Source of the DNA: Closterium sp. NIES-65
Taxonomy: Eukaryota; Streptophyta; Zygnematophyceae; Desmidiales; Closteriaceae
Reading direction: 5' to 3'
Assembly (NCBI GenBank): GCA_948144175.1
Contig: CANXME010002420.1
Location: 2,430,001-2,494,000, forward strand
Length of the DNA: 64,000 nucleotides
In this document: in pieces, positions 1-11,418 of the stretch
Position numbering within the stretch: the stretch's first letter is position 1
How the letters are laid out: each line of letters opens with the position of its first letter
The notes under the pieces: generated by a model
Told to the model about the DNA's origin: nothing
Database searches by the model: none
Seen by the model: only the letters and a program-made list of their open reading frames with translations
Program-made: the position numbers and the translations under genes

Positions 1-1074
1 ACTGGCCCGCGATGCGCTCCTTCTTCTTCATCGCACCGCCGTTGCCCTTCGAGTTGTTGTCGGACGAATCAGCGACCATGTCGGTGCCGATTTACTGGTT
101 CCTCCTCGCACCACCATCCTGGTGACGATTCTGGGGGGTCCATCCATCGGGTTTCTTATAGCACAAAAACCAGGGGTGCCCTTTCTTCTCACAATATCAG
201 CAACTCTCTTTCATTTTGCCACCAGCACCCGACTTGCCCCCACGTCCAGATTTCGCACCGCGACCCCAACTGGTACCTCCTTGTTGGTCGTTGGAGTCGT
301 CGTCTTTCTTTGCACCGCGTCCAGCACCACCGAAGCCTCGTCGGCTCCCTTGCAATCGTCTCCACCCCTCAGTTGGCGGCGACGGAAGTCCTCCTCCACA
401 ATTTTCGTCCGCACCCTCTCGAACGTCCACAAGCTCTGGTTTTGCGGCAGGCTCAATCCGCTCGTGAATTGAAGCCACGATTCCGGCAGCAGCGAGAGCA
501 TCTTCAGGCACTTGGTCTGCTCCGGGTAGGTGACTCCCGTGGTCGCCAACTTCGCGTAGAGGTCGCGCAATTTGTCCAGGACAGGTTGCACTGGCTGTCC
601 GTCGCTCAGGCGCAACGCGGATAGCTCCCTCTCCAGGATCAATGTTGCAAGAACGGAGGTCGGGGCATGCAGCTCCTTCAACACGGTCCACGCCTTCAGA
701 CCGCACTCAACCTCTGGCAGCAGGTACATAACGTGTTGACGCTGATTCAGCTCCAAACTCTGCGACATCAAATATTAGCCAGCCGAGGAGCGCTTGTCCC
801 AATCTTCCTGCAGCGCGAAGTCACTCAGTCTAGGCTCCTCCCCAATCATTAGTTCCAGCAATCCAATCTGACGGAAATAGAGTTGCATTTGCCAGGCCCA
901 ATCATCATAGCCCTCACCATTGAACTTCTCGACGGTGAAGTTTTTCAGCACCTCCTTGATCAGCGAGCCCTGGCTTGTTCGTGCTCCCCTTGGAGCAGAA
1001 ACACCAGAATCTTGGCTGCCGCTACGATCTTGGGCTGACGATTTACCAGCTACCGCCAAGGTGTTGCCCGCCAT
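1..1074 (-). pseudogene. Copia gag (element M0), broken and cut by the window edge
   Basis: Gag binds element RNA and builds the virus-like particle of Ty1/copia elements. Translation starts at ATG 1074 (MAGNT...) and gives the N-terminal Gag domain with FNGEGYDDWAWQMQLYFRQI, the usual copia 'F.G.NY..W' signature. An in-frame TAA at 775-777 replaces a codon that is Asn in the N2 copy. Reading resumes as MSQSLELNQR with the UBN2-type helical core (LLPEV, LKELHAP, LLPESW). A frame change near 400-450 leads to the Gly/Lys-rich segment GAGRGAKKDDDSNDQQ, and another stop at 197-199 falls just before the zinc-knuckle region. The 5' LTR and PBS lie directly upstream. With at least two stops and one frameshift it is a pseudogene. 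Confidence 0.85.
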
Positions 1075-1105
1075 AGCTACCTATAACGAGGATCACCATA
1101 ACGCA

Positions 1106-1117
1106 GCTCTGATACCA
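1106..1117 (-). other. Primer-binding site of M0
   Basis: The minus strand reads TGGTATCAGAGC, the PBS used by many plant copia elements and complementary to the 3' end of initiator tRNA-Met. It lies three bases inside the LTR end. The same arrangement is seen in M1 and N2. Confidence 0.85.
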
Positions 1118-1120
1118 GCT

Positions 1121-1908
1121 TGTTGATGTAAGGGCCTAATAAACTCAAGCTATTAAGACTTTCTCAAACTTAAAACCTCTCCTCGGGGTCACCTCCAAGG
1201 GTCATTGGGTGCCTGGTACAAGACCAGCCCCTATCCTCGGGTCCGAGTTTGTAGAGAGAGGGATCAAGAGGGACTTACTCAAAACAGCAAGAGTACCTTG
1301 AACGCCGCGCAGCGTATCGTGCAGACTGTTGATCGGACTAACCTGAGAATTTACTATATCGAAGCTCGCCCCAAGAGCTTTAAAATGAACCAAGTTGGTT
1401 CGCGAAAAGTTCTGCCATTACGAAGTTATGGCTCAGACAGCATTTGCCTAGCGTTGGAGTGCTAGCATACTAGCGTTGATTCGGGTAGCATTCTGCCATC
1501 GCTCCGCGTAGAAAAAAAATTCCAGGAAAAGAGGAATTCACTTGAATCAAATTGACCATATTCAGGTACAAACAGAGAACGAATAAATAGTTCTAGCTAG
1601 TAAGGACCTTGGGAATCAATCTGGGAAAAACCAGGGATGATCCCAAATAATTCCAAGTAACAGAACCAACCTGGCTGGACAAAACAGAAGGTGGTAGGTT
1701 GGAAAACAACCTCTGGTTCTGTTTTTCCAACCTGGGAAAACAACAACCAGATTCAGGTTCTAAAAACAGAACCTGTTGTCTTTGCCCAACCAGCCATATG
1801 CTGGTTCCCCTGGTTTCCCCTGGCCTTGTAGCATGCAGATACAGATAAACAACATCCAACCTTCACCTAAATTGTACCCCTATATTGCCTGCCCTGCTAC
1901 ATTATAGT
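1121..1908 (-). repeat. 5' LTR of M0, missing its outer ~360 bp
   Basis: The sequence matches the last ~720-790 bp of the ~1.08-kb LTR at 11419-12497. It begins (plus sense) with tgttgatgtaagggcc and ends abruptly in ..attatagt, where an LTR in the opposite orientation begins. The missing part is the U3 end that would carry the outer terminus. Confidence 0.85.
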
Positions 1909-2649
1909 TGTTGGATGCAAATTCACATTGCACTACATCCTGCCGTCTGTTTGTACGAGTATGCGTGTGCGAATGCATTTGCGTGTGAATGGTATGTTCG
2001 TGTGTTTGTTTGCTTTCGAAATTTTCTCTTGAAGCATTTGCAGGTACTCGCACAATGTCCGCTTCCGCACAACATTGTACGCGCTATGAACAGTACAAGC
2101 AGAAAATACGAGCTCGCAAAGGAACCCAAGATGGAAGCTTTGCGGTTCGGTTGAATTGATTGTGCAGGTTCAGTTCTATCCAACTCAAAATTGTACTGTT
2201 TTGCTTGGTTGACTATAGTGTAGCAGGGCAGGTACTATAGGGGTACAATTTAGGTGAAGGTTGGATGTTGTTTGTCTGTATCTGCATGCTATAGGGCCAG
2301 GGGAAACCAGCGGAACCAGCCTTTGGCTGGTTGGGCAAAGACGAAACAGGTTCTGTTCTTAGGACCTGAACCTGGTTGTTGTTTTCCCAGGTTGGAAAAA
2401 CAGAACCAGAGGTTGTTTACCAACCTACCACCTGCTGTTTTGTCCAGCCAGGTTGGTTCTGCTGCTTGGAATTATTTGGGATCATCCCTGGTTGTTCCCA
2501 GGTTCATTCCCAAGGTCCTTGCTAGCTAGAACTATTTATTCCTTCTCTGTTTGTACCTGAATATAGTCAATTTCATTCAAGCAAATTCCTCCCTTCCTAG
2601 AATTTCGTTTCTACGCGGTGCAACGGTGGAATGCTACCCGAGTCAACGA
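1909..2649 (+). repeat. Plus-strand LTR, truncated at its 3' end
   Basis: It starts with the family terminus TGTTGGATGC and follows the ~1.08-kb LTR for about 740 bp up to the motif acccgagtcaacg. There it joins an inverted RT fragment. It lies head to head with the LTR at 1121-1908, so the shared internal parts form a large imperfect inverted repeat. Confidence 0.8.
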
Positions 2650-2867
2650 GTATCGTTCAGATGGGAGTTCAGATACTTCACAACACGCTCAGCTGCATCC
2701 ACCTGCTCCTCTGATGGATTCTGCACCACCCTAGCCAGCTGCCCAACCGAGAAAGAGATGTCAGGCCTCGTATGAACAGCTGCATACAAGAGGCTGCCCA
2801 CCAAGGACTGGAATTGCTGCTGCTCCTTAGCTTCAACCCCTTCATCCTTTACATATTGAATTCCACC
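2650..2867 (-). pseudogene. Inverted fragment of copia RT/RNase H linker
   Basis: On the minus strand this reads EEQQQFQSLVGSLLYAAVHTR-like sequence, then SFSVGQLARVVQNPSEEQ and DAAERVVKYLNSH. This is the segment between RT and RNase H, seen in the opposite orientation in P1 at about 4400-4575. It sits between a plus-strand LTR and the plus-strand P1 pol, so it is an inverted patch and not a gene. Both edges carry small deletions. Confidence 0.8.
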
Positions 2868-2869
2868 GG

Positions 2870-5140
2870 TGGCTTGGGAAGAAGCCGCCGGTGGACATGC
2901 TGAGGGTGTTCGGTTGCATCGCAATCGCCCACGTCCCCAAGACCTACCGCAGTAAGTTGGGGGCGAGTGCAATCTGGTGTGTGCATTCGGGGCTGGCTGC
3001 TGAGAGCAAGGGATGGCTGCTGTGGGAGCCTTCCAAGGGTGTGTTGTTTGACAGCAGAGATGTGAAGTTTGTTGAGGGCATGATGTATGGGAGCTGGGAG
3101 AAACTGCCGGAGGCCAGGGTGTCCCAGCAAATGGAGCAGATCACCATGCAGCTGGACCTGACTCCTAGTGTGTGGGAGGAGGGAGAAGAGGCAGCTGCAG
3201 AAGGTGGTGATAGGAAGAAGGTGCAGGAGGCACCTGCTGGTGGAGGTGATGGTGAGGAGACTGGCTGTAGCACTAGTGGAGCTGCTGGATCTGAGGGAGG
3301 AGAGCAGCAACAGGGGAAAACTAAGAAGCCTAAGGGTGTTGTTATGAAGGGGTGGGAGACACCCGTCTCCAGGCCATGACGTACCCGTATGGCTATTAAG
3401 AAGCTGACTGCAGGAGCAGATGTAGCGGAGCAGCAGCTTGGGACTGAGGAGGCATTGCTGATCCTCTCGCATGGCTATGACCTGGATGAGGAGGATGAGC
3501 CTACGTACTGTTTTCTTGCCCCTGCACCAGAGGAACCAGCTAGCATGGAGGAGGCATAAGCTGGACCAGATAGGGACAAATGGCTAGCTTCTAGGGATGC
3601 TGAGTACCAAAGCCTGCTAGAGAATGGGACTTGGGAACTAGTGGTGCTGCCTGAGGGAAAGAAAGCGGTACAATGCAAGTGGGTGCTAAGGATCAAGACT
3701 GACGACAAGGGGCAGGTCACCATCTACAAGAGTAGGTTGGTGGCTAAGGGGTTTATGCAGAAGGAGAAGCGGGACTTCAATGAGATCTTTGCTCCCACTG
3801 CCAAACCCCCTACCCTTCGTGTTTTGTTGGCAGATGCAGCCGTTGGTGGGAAGTTCATTATCCAGATGGACATATCAACGGCATTCCTCAACGGAATTTT
3901 AGAGGAGCAGGTGTTCATGACGCAGCCACCTGGGTATGAGGATGGTACGGGCAGGGTGTGCAAGCTGAAAAAGTCCATCTACGGCTTGAAGCAGGCGCCA
4001 CGCTGCTGGTACCAGAAGTTGGCAGCTGTTTTAGAGGAGATGGGATTCAGGACCAGCAGCTGTGATGAGAGCCTCTTTCTAAAGGGGGAGGGGGAGAAGC
4101 TGGAGTTGTTTCTGGTCTACGTGGACGACAATCTTCTCTTCAGCAGCAGCATGAAGGAGATCCAGAAAGTGCAGCAGCAGCTGATGGAGAACTTCAAATG
4201 CAAGATCCTTGGGGAGGTAAAATACTACCTCGGGATGCACGTAGAGAGGGATCCAGATCACAGGTGGTTGAAGCTGCACCAGGAGAAGTTCATCAAGGAG
4301 CTTGGGGAGAAGTATGGGATTGAGAATGAGCGCAAGGTTGCAACTCCCCTGCCAGCAGAATTCAAGCTTGTGAAAGCTGCAGAGGATGAAGGGGTTGAAG
4401 CTGAGGAGCAGCAGCAATTCCAGTCCTTGGAGGGCAGCCTCTTGTATGCAGCTGTTCACACGAGGCCTGACATCTCTTTCTCGGTTGGGCAGTTAGCTAG
4501 GGTGGTGCAGAATCCATCAGAGGAGCAGGTGGATGCAGCTGAGCGTGTGGTGAAGTATCTGAACTCTCACCCAAGCATTGGAGTTCAATACTCCGCATCT
4601 GCACAGGTGAAGCAGAAAGCGGTTGAGGTGCTGAAAGAGAAGGGGGAGAGGCTTGGAGATGGCAAGCTCTTTCTCACTTGCTTTACTGATGCAACTTGGG
4701 CCTCTGAGAAGGAGGATTCCTCATCTGTGGGAGGATATATCTGCGTAGTTGGGGGAGGACCTGTTAGTTGGAGGTCAAAGAAGCAGACGGAGACAGCACT
4801 CTCTTCCGTAGAGTCAGAGTACATGGCAATGTTCCACGGGGTGAAGGAGGTGATTTGGCTGAGGAGGTTGTTAGAGGAGATTGGTCAGGAGCAGAAGGTT
4901 GCTACGCCGCTGTTTTGTGATAGCAAGGGGGCTCTTGGAATGGCCAGGAACGCTGTGCATCATGGGCTCAATAAGCACATGCGTATCAAGTGGCACTGGT
5001 TGCGTAAGGAGCTGAAGAGGGGGACGGTGAATCCGATCTACATCAAGACTCACCAGCAGCCAGCAGACTTCCTCACCAAGAGGCTTGCCGATGAGCCTCA
5101 TTGGCATTGTGTGCGCATAAGTGGAAAGAGCATGAACTAG
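2870..5140 (+). pseudogene. Copia pol: integrase C-terminus, RT, RNase H (element P1)
   Basis: Partial polyprotein that would reverse-transcribe and integrate the element. It begins inside the integrase C-terminal region (WLGRKPPVDMLRVFGC) and runs in one frame to TAG 5138-5140. It passes an acidic Gly/Glu linker, RT (CKWVLRIK, DISTAFLNG, SIYGLKQAPRCWYQ, catalytic YVDD at about 4118-4130) and RNase H (SVESEYMAM, FCDSKGALGM, IKTHQQPADFLTKRL). Two in-frame stops break it: TGA 3377-3379 and TAA 3557-3559, each one base from the sense codon in M1. From 3560 on the frame is open for over 500 codons. Gag, protease and the integrase core are absent. The polypurine tract and 3' LTR follow at once. 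Confidence 0.9.
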
Positions 5141-5167
5141 CATGGAATGATAGAAATGGAGCCGGCA

Positions 5168-5551
5168 GGGTGAGGGGGAGTGTGTTGGATGCAAATTTAC
5201 ATTGCACTACATCCTGCCGTCTGTTTGTACGAGTATGCGTGTGCGAATGCATTTGCGTGTGAATGGTATGTTCGTGTGTTTGTTTGCTTTCGCAATGTTT
5301 GCTTGAAGCATTTGCAGGTACTCGCACAATGTGCGCTTCGGCACAACATTGTACGCGCGATGAACAGTACAAGCAGAAAGGACGAGCTCGCAAAGGAACC
5401 CAAGATGGATGCTTTGCGGTTCGGCTTACTTGATTGCGCAGATTCAGTTCTATCCAAATCGAAATTGTACTGTTTTGTTTGGTTGACTATAGTGTAGCAG
5501 GGCAGGCACTATAGGGGTACAATTTAGGTGAAGGTTGGATGTTGTTTGTCT
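5168..5551 (+). repeat. Polypurine tract and truncated 3' LTR of P1
   Basis: The purine run at 5170-5182 (ggtgagggggagtg) precedes the LTR start TGTTGGATGC at 5183. The LTR continues for about 370 bp, to ttgtttgtctgtaacg, and then switches abruptly to pol sequence. The last ~700 bp of the LTR are missing. Confidence 0.8.
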
Positions 5552-5712
5552 GTAACGAGTTGAAGCTAAGGAGCAGCAGCAATTCCAGTCCTTGGTGGGC
5601 AGCCTCTTGTATGCAGCTGTTCACACGAGGCCTGACATCTCTTTCTCGGTTGGGCAGCTGGCTAGAGTGGTGCAGAATCCATCAGAGGAGCAGGTGGATG
5701 CAGCTGAGCGTT
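5552..5712 (+). pseudogene. Small copia RT/RNase H fragment embedded in LTR sequence
   Basis: About 160 bp in plus orientation encoding FQ-SLVGSLLYAAVHTR, SFSVGQLARVVQNP and EEQVDAAER. It is the same portion of pol as the inverted fragment at 2650-2867. It is fused on the left to a plus-strand LTR and on the right to a minus-strand LTR piece (tttcctctggccctgtagc). Confidence 0.8.
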
Positions 5713-5771
5713 TCCTCTGGCCCTGTAGCATGCAGATACTGACAAACAACTTCCAACCTTCACCTAAATTT
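5713..5771 (-). repeat. 59-bp minus-strand LTR scrap
   Basis: The piece ctggccctgtagcatgcagatac through ccttcacctaaatt matches internal LTR sequence (compare about 12100-12160) in minus orientation. It abuts the terminus of the M1 3' LTR. No coding content. Confidence 0.7.
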
Positions 5772-6863
5772 TGTTTGTGTAAGGGCCTAATAAACTCAAG
5801 CTATTAAGACTTTATCTCACTTAAAACCTCTCCTCGGGATCACCTCCAAGGGTCCTTGGGTGCCTGGTACAAGACCAGCCCCTATCCTCGGGTCAGAGTT
5901 TGTAGAGAGAGGGATCAAGAGGGACTTAGTCAAAACAGCAAGAGTACCTTGAACGTCGCGCAGCGTATCGTGCAGACCGTAAATCGGATTAAGATGAGAA
6001 TTTCCTATATCGAAGCTCACTCTAAGAGCTTTAAAATAAGCCAAGTTGCCTCGCGAAAAGTTCTGCCATTCCGAAGTTATGGCTCGGACAGCGTTAGCCT
6101 AGCGTTGGAGTGCTAGCGTACTAGCGTTGACTCGGGTAGCATTCCGCCGTCACACCGCGTAGAAACAAAATTCCAGGAAGGGAGGAATTCGCTTGAATCA
6201 ATTTCACTATATTCAGGTACAAACAGAGAAGGAATAAATAGCTCTAGCTAGTAACAACCTTGGGAATCAACCTGGGAACAACCAGGGATGATCCCAAATA
6301 ATTCCAAGCAACAGAACCAACCTGGCTGGACAAAATAGCAGGTGGTAGGTTGGTGAACAACCTCTGGTTCTGTTTTTCCAACCTGGGAAAACAACAACCA
6401 GGTTCAGGTCCTTAAAACAGAACCTGTTTTGTCTTTGCCCAACCAGCCAAATGCTGGTTCCCCTGGTTTCCCTTGGCCCTGTAGCATGCAGATACAGACA
6501 AACAACATCCAACCTTCACCTAAATTGTACCCCTATAGTGCCTACCCTGCTACACTATAGTCAACCAAACAAAACAGTACAATTTCGAGTTGGATAGAAC
6601 TGAATCTGCGCAATCAAGTAAGCCGAACCACAAAGCTTCCATCTTGGGTTGCTTTACGATTCGTCCTTTCAGCTTGTACTGTTCATAGCGCGTACAATGT
6701 TATGCCGAAGCGCACATTTTGCGAGTACCTGCAAATGCTTCAAGCGAAAATTGCGAAAGCAAACAAACACACGAACATACCATTCATTTGCAAATGCATT
6801 CGCACACGCATACTCGTACAAACAGACGGCAGGATGTCGTGCAATGTGAATTTGCACCCAACA
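5772..6863 (-). repeat. 3' LTR of M1 (1092 bp)
   Basis: It runs on the minus strand from TGTTGGGTGCAAATTC at 6863 to ...CTTACACAAACA at 5772. The purine-rich tract GAGGGAGTG lies just upstream on the minus strand (about 6864-6874). It matches the 5' LTR at 11419-12497 along its length with scattered changes. Confidence 0.9.
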
Positions 6864-6905
6864 CACTCCCTCTCAGCCTGCCGGCTGCATCCCCATCATT
6901 CCATA

Positions 6906-9706
6906 CTAGTTCATGCTCATTCCACTCATGCGCACACAACGCCAATGAGGCTCATCCGCAAGCCTCTTGGTGAGGAACTCTGCTGGCTGCTGGTGAGTCT
7001 TGATGTAGATCGGATTCACCGTCCCCCTCTTCACCTCCTTACGCAGCCAGTGCCATTTTATACGCATGTGCTTGTTCAGCCCATGAAGCACAGCGTTCTG
7101 GCCATCCCAAGAGCTCCCTTGCTATCACAAAACAGTGGTGTAGCAACCTTTTGCTCCTGGCCAATCTCCTTCAACAGCTTCCTCAGCCAAATCACCTCTT
7201 TCACCCCATAAAACATTGCCATGTACTCTGACTCCACGCACGAGAGTGCTGTCTCCGTCTGCTTCTTTGACCTCCAACTAACCGGTCCTCCCCCAACTAC
7301 GCAGATGTATCCTCCCACAGATGAGGAATCCTCCTTCTCAGAGGCCCATGTAGGATCGGTAAAGCAAGTGAGAAAGAGCTTGCCTTCTCCAAGCCTCTCC
7401 CCCTTCTCTTTCAGCACCTCAACCCCTTTCTGCTTTACCTGTGCAGATGCGGAGTATTGAACTCCAATGCTTGGGTGAGAGTTTAGATACTTCACCACAC
7501 GCTCAGCTGCATCCACCCTAGCCAGCTGCCCAACCGAGAAAGAGATGTCGGGCCTCGTGTGAACTGCTGCATACAAGAGGCTGCCCACCAAGGACTGAAA
7601 TTGCTGCTGCTCCTCGGCTTCAACCCCTTCATCCTCTGCAGCTTTCACAAGCTTGAATTCTGCTGGCAGGGGAGTTGCAACCTTGCGCTCATTCTCAATT
7701 CCGTACTTCTCCCCAAGCTCCTTGATGAACTTCTCCTGGTGCAGCTTCAACCACCTGTGATCCAGATCCCTCTCCACGTGCATCCCGAGGTAGTACTTTA
7801 CCTCCCCAAGGTTCTTGCACTTGAAGTTCTCCATCAGCTGCTGCTGCATCTTCTGGATCTCCTTCATGCTGCTGCTAAAGAGAAGAATGTCGTCCACATA
7901 GACCATAAACAGCACCAGCTTCTCCCCCTCCCCCTTGAGAAAGAGGCTCTCATCACAGCTGCTGGTCCTGAATCCCATCTCCTCTAAAACAGCTGCCAAC
8001 TTCTGGTACCAGCAGCGCGGCGCCTGCTTCAAGCCATAGATGGACTTTTTCAGCTTGCACACCCTGCCCGTACCATCCTCATACCCAGGTGGCTGCGTCA
8101 TGAACACCTCCTCCTCTAAAATCCCGTTGAGGAATGCCGTTGATATGTCCATCTGGATAATGAATTTCCCACTAACGGCTGCATCTGCCAACAAGACACG
8201 AAGGGTAGGGGGTTTGGCTGTGGGAGCAAAGATCTCATTGAAGTCCCGCTTCTCCTTCTGCATAAACCCCTTAGCCACCAACCTACTCTTGTAGATGGTG
8301 ACCTGCCCCTTGTCGTCAGTCTTGATCCTTAGCACCCACTTGCATTGTACCGCTTTCTTTCCCTCAGGCAGCACCACTAGTTCCCAAGTCCCATTCTCCA
8401 GCAGGCTTTGGTACTCGGCATCCCTGGAAGCTAGCCATTTGTCCCTATCTGGTCCAGCTAATGCCTCATCCATGCTAGCTGGTTCCTCTGGTGCAGGGGC
8501 AAGAAAACAGTACGCAGGCTCATCCTCCTCATCCGGGTCATAGCCATGCGGTAGAATCAGCAATGCCTCCTCAGTCCCAAGCTGCTGCTCCGCTACATCA
8601 GCTCCTGCAGTCAGCTTCTTAGTAGCCATACGGGTACGTCCTGGCCTGGAGTCGGGTGTCTCCCATCCCTTCATAATAACACCCTTCGGCTTCTTAGTTT
8701 TCCCCTGCTGCTGCTCTCCTCCCTCGGATCGAGCAGCTCCACTAGTGCTACCGCTAGTCTCCATACCATTCTCTCCACCAGCAGGTGCCTCCTGCACCTT
8801 CTCTCCATCACCACCCTCTTCAGCTGCCTCCTCTCCCTCCTCCCACACACTAGGAGTCAGGTCCAGCTGCATGGTGATCTGCTCCATCTGCTGGGACACC
8901 CTGGCCTCCGGCTGTTTCTCCCAGCTCCCATATATCATGCCCTCAACAAACTTTACATCCGTGCTGTCAAACAACACACCCTTGGAAGGTTCCCACAGCA
9001 GCCATCCCTTGCTCTCAGCAGCCAGCCCCAAATGCACACACCAGATTGCACTCGCCCCCAACTTACTGCGGTAGGTCTTGGGGACGTGGGCGACTGCCAT
9101 GCAACCGAACACCTTCAGCATGTCCACCGGCGGCTTCCTCCCAAGCCACCTCTCCAACGGCACCCACGAGTCATCCCCAACCTTTGTGAGTACCCTGTTC
9201 CTAGCGACGGTAGCGTGCAAAACAGCATGGGGCCACATCAAGTTGCCCAGCCCAGATTCTATGAGCAGCGCCCTAGCTGTCTCCAGAATTGTCCGGTTCG
9301 CCCGTTCTGCTACACCGTTAGACTGTGGGGTGTAAGCCGTGGTCAGCTCCCTCTGGATGCCCTGCTTCTTGAGCCAGGCCGTCATATCAGCTCCAAGGAA
9401 CTCACCACCCCGATCTGTCCTAGTCCGCTTCACCACACACTCCGCTTGCTTCTCCACGAACGGCAGCCAGTCGTCCCGAATCGTGGAGGCGGCATGATCT
9501 TTCTGCTTCAGCGGATACGCACACATTAGCCTGCTCCAGTCATCCACTATGGTTAGGAAGTACCGCCCCCCCTTGTGCCCTTGCACCGGCAGCGGCCCCA
9601 CCAAGTCCATGTGGACCAGCTCCAACGGCTTTTTGCTCCTGCCTAGCCACACTATGGAAGGGGAAACGGGTGAACTTTGAAAGGAGGCAAATTTCACAGT
9701 TATCAT
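6906..9706 (-). pseudogene. Copia pol of M1: integrase, RT, RNase H
   Basis: An uninterrupted frame of 876 codons (9706 down to 7076). It carries the integrase core with D-D-E residues in HMDLVGPLP, RTDRGGEFLG and QSNGVAERANRT, the integrase C-terminal region (WLGRKPPVDMLKVFGC) and an acidic linker. RT follows (CKWVLRIKTDDKG, DISTAFLNGILEEE, YGLKQAPRCWYQ, VYVDDILLFSS), then RNase H (SCVESEYMAM, LFCDSKGALGMAR). A frameshift near 7080-7090 throws the last ~60 codons out of frame; they continue as HGLNKHMRIKWHWLRKE...FLTKRLADEPHW to 6906. An in-frame 24-bp deletion removes VQNPSEEQ upstream of RNase H. The upstream GAG-pre-integrase and protease segments lie in other frames, so the full polyprotein cannot be read through. 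Confidence 0.92.
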
Positions 9707-9709
9707 CGG

Positions 9710-10300
9710 GTGGTTGTCCGTTCAGCTTCAAGCCCTTAACGGCTCCATCCTTCTCCAGCTGCTTCAGCAAAGGCATTGCCACATGCCCCAAACGTCGGTG
9801 TGCAGTTGCCCAATCTGTCTCCCCAGATCTGGCCGACACTTTCACACCAACCCCTCCAACGGCGTTGCACTCCCCCTGGGATGCAGACCCCTCTCCAGCC
9901 TGCCCCCCACCGGGCCACGCCAGCGCCGGCAGCTGCCACATAGATCTGTTCACGTCCTTGCTCTCGTGCAGATCCCAAAGCACCCGATTGCCCAGCTTCC
10001 CCTTATAACTGCGTGCCCCATCCGTGCTAGTGCTCACCCCAGACTTGCCAAGCTTACGGAGGGAGATGAGGTTGGCCTTGAGTTAAGGAACAAGAAGAAC
10101 GTCGTGCAGCACCATCGCTTGCCATCCCCTCCCTTAAACGCAGCTCGTCCCGCACCAGCCACCTTCAGCGCGTGTCCAAAGGCGGAGCACACGTCGTTGA
10201 TCGGTGCAGCTCGTATGTGGTCCAGCAGGTCCTTGCGCGGCGTCATCATCCAAGCAGCACCCGTGTCCAACACCCAATAATCCAGGGGGTGCAGCTCTGC
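9710..10300 (-). pseudogene. Copia protease and GAG-pre-integrase region of M1
   Basis: The aspartic protease that cleaves Gag-Pol is recognisable at 10273-10034 from LDTGAAWMMTPRKDLLDHI, where DTGA is the active-site motif. A frame change near 10035 leads into the GAG-pre-integrase zinc region: AHRRLGHVAMPLLKQLEKDG and later CEICLLSKFTRFPF, an H-H-C-C set. Another frame change near 9700 leads into the integrase frame. The order is normal for copia, but protease, pre-integrase and integrase occupy three frames. Confidence 0.8.
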
Positions 10301-10368
10301 TCCAACCTTGGCAGATGCGTGTCCTTGCTCCCCTTGTTTCCTAAATGGAAGAATTGGCCCTCGGTGAG

Positions 10369-11372
10369 CTACTTCTCCGCACCGCCGTTGCCCTTCGGGT
10401 TGTTGTCGGACGAATCAGCGACCATGTTGGCGCCGTTTTTCTGGTTCCTCCATGCGCCACCATTCAAGTGACGATTCTGGGGGGTCCATCCATCGGGTTT
10501 CTTATAGCACAAAAACCAGGGGTACCCTTCCTTCTCACAATACCAGCAACTCCCTTTCATTTTGCCACCAGCACCCGACTTGCCCCCACGTCCAGATTTC
10601 GCACCGCAACCCCAACCGGTACCTCCTTGTTGGTCGTTGGAGTCGTCGTCTTTCTTTGCACCGCGTCCAGCACCACCGAAGCCAAGTCCTCCTCCAGAAT
10701 CTTCGTCCGCACCCACTCGAGCGTCCACAAGCTCTGGTTCTGCGGCAGGCTCAATCCGCTCGTAAATTGAAGCCACGATTCCGGCAGCAGCGAGAGTACT
10801 TCAGGCACTTTGTTTGCTCCGGGTAGGTGATTCCCGCGGTCAGCCAACTTCGCGTAGATATCGCGCAATTTGTCCAGGACAGGTTGCGCCGGCTCTCCCT
10901 CGCTCAGGCGCAACGCGGACAGCTCCCTCTCCAGCATCAATGTTGCAACAACGGAGGTCGGGGCGTGCAGCTCCTTCAACACCGTCCACGCCTTCGGACC
11001 GCACTCAACCTCCGGCAGCAGGTGCATGACGTGGTGACGCTGGTTCAGCTCCAAACTCTGCGACATCAAGTACTAGCCAGCCGAGGCGCGCTCGTCCCAA
11101 TCTTCCTGAAGGGCGGGGTCACTCGGTCTAGGCTCCTCCCCAATCATTAGTTTCAGCAATCCGATTTGACGGAAATAAAGTTGCATTTTCTAGGCCCAAT
11201 CATCATAGCCCTCACCATTGAACTTCTCGACGGTGAAGTTTTTCAGCACCTCCTTGATCAGCGAGCCCTGGCTTGTTCGCGCTCCCCTTGGCGCAGAAAC
11301 ACCAGAATCATGGCTGCCGCTACGATCTTGGGCTGAAGATTCACCAGCTACCGCCGAGGTGTTGCCCGCCAT
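10369..11372 (-). pseudogene. Copia gag of M1
   Basis: It starts at ATG 11372 (MAGNTSAVAGESS). The N-terminal domain reads VEKFNGEGYDDWA and meets a stop at 11190-11192 where the M0 copy has Trp-Gln. A second stop lies near 11070-11074, the same position as the stop in M0. The UBN2 core (LLPEVECGPKAW, LKELHAPTS, SLLPESWLQFTSG) has a local frame excursion near 10800-10830. After a frame change the C-terminus reads GAGRGAKKDDDSNDQQ and then the zinc-knuckle-like CWYCEKEGYPWFLC, which lacks the canonical CX2CX4HX4C His position. PBS and 5' LTR are directly upstream. Confidence 0.88.
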
Positions 11373-11403
11373 AGCTACCTATATCGAGGATCACTATAAC
11401 GCA

Positions 11404-11415
11404 GCTCTGATACCA
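11404..11415 (-). other. Primer-binding site of M1
   Basis: TGGTATCAGAGC on the minus strand, three bases inside the 5' LTR end. It is the initiator-tRNA-Met type PBS. Confidence 0.88.
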
Positions 11416-11418
11416 GCT

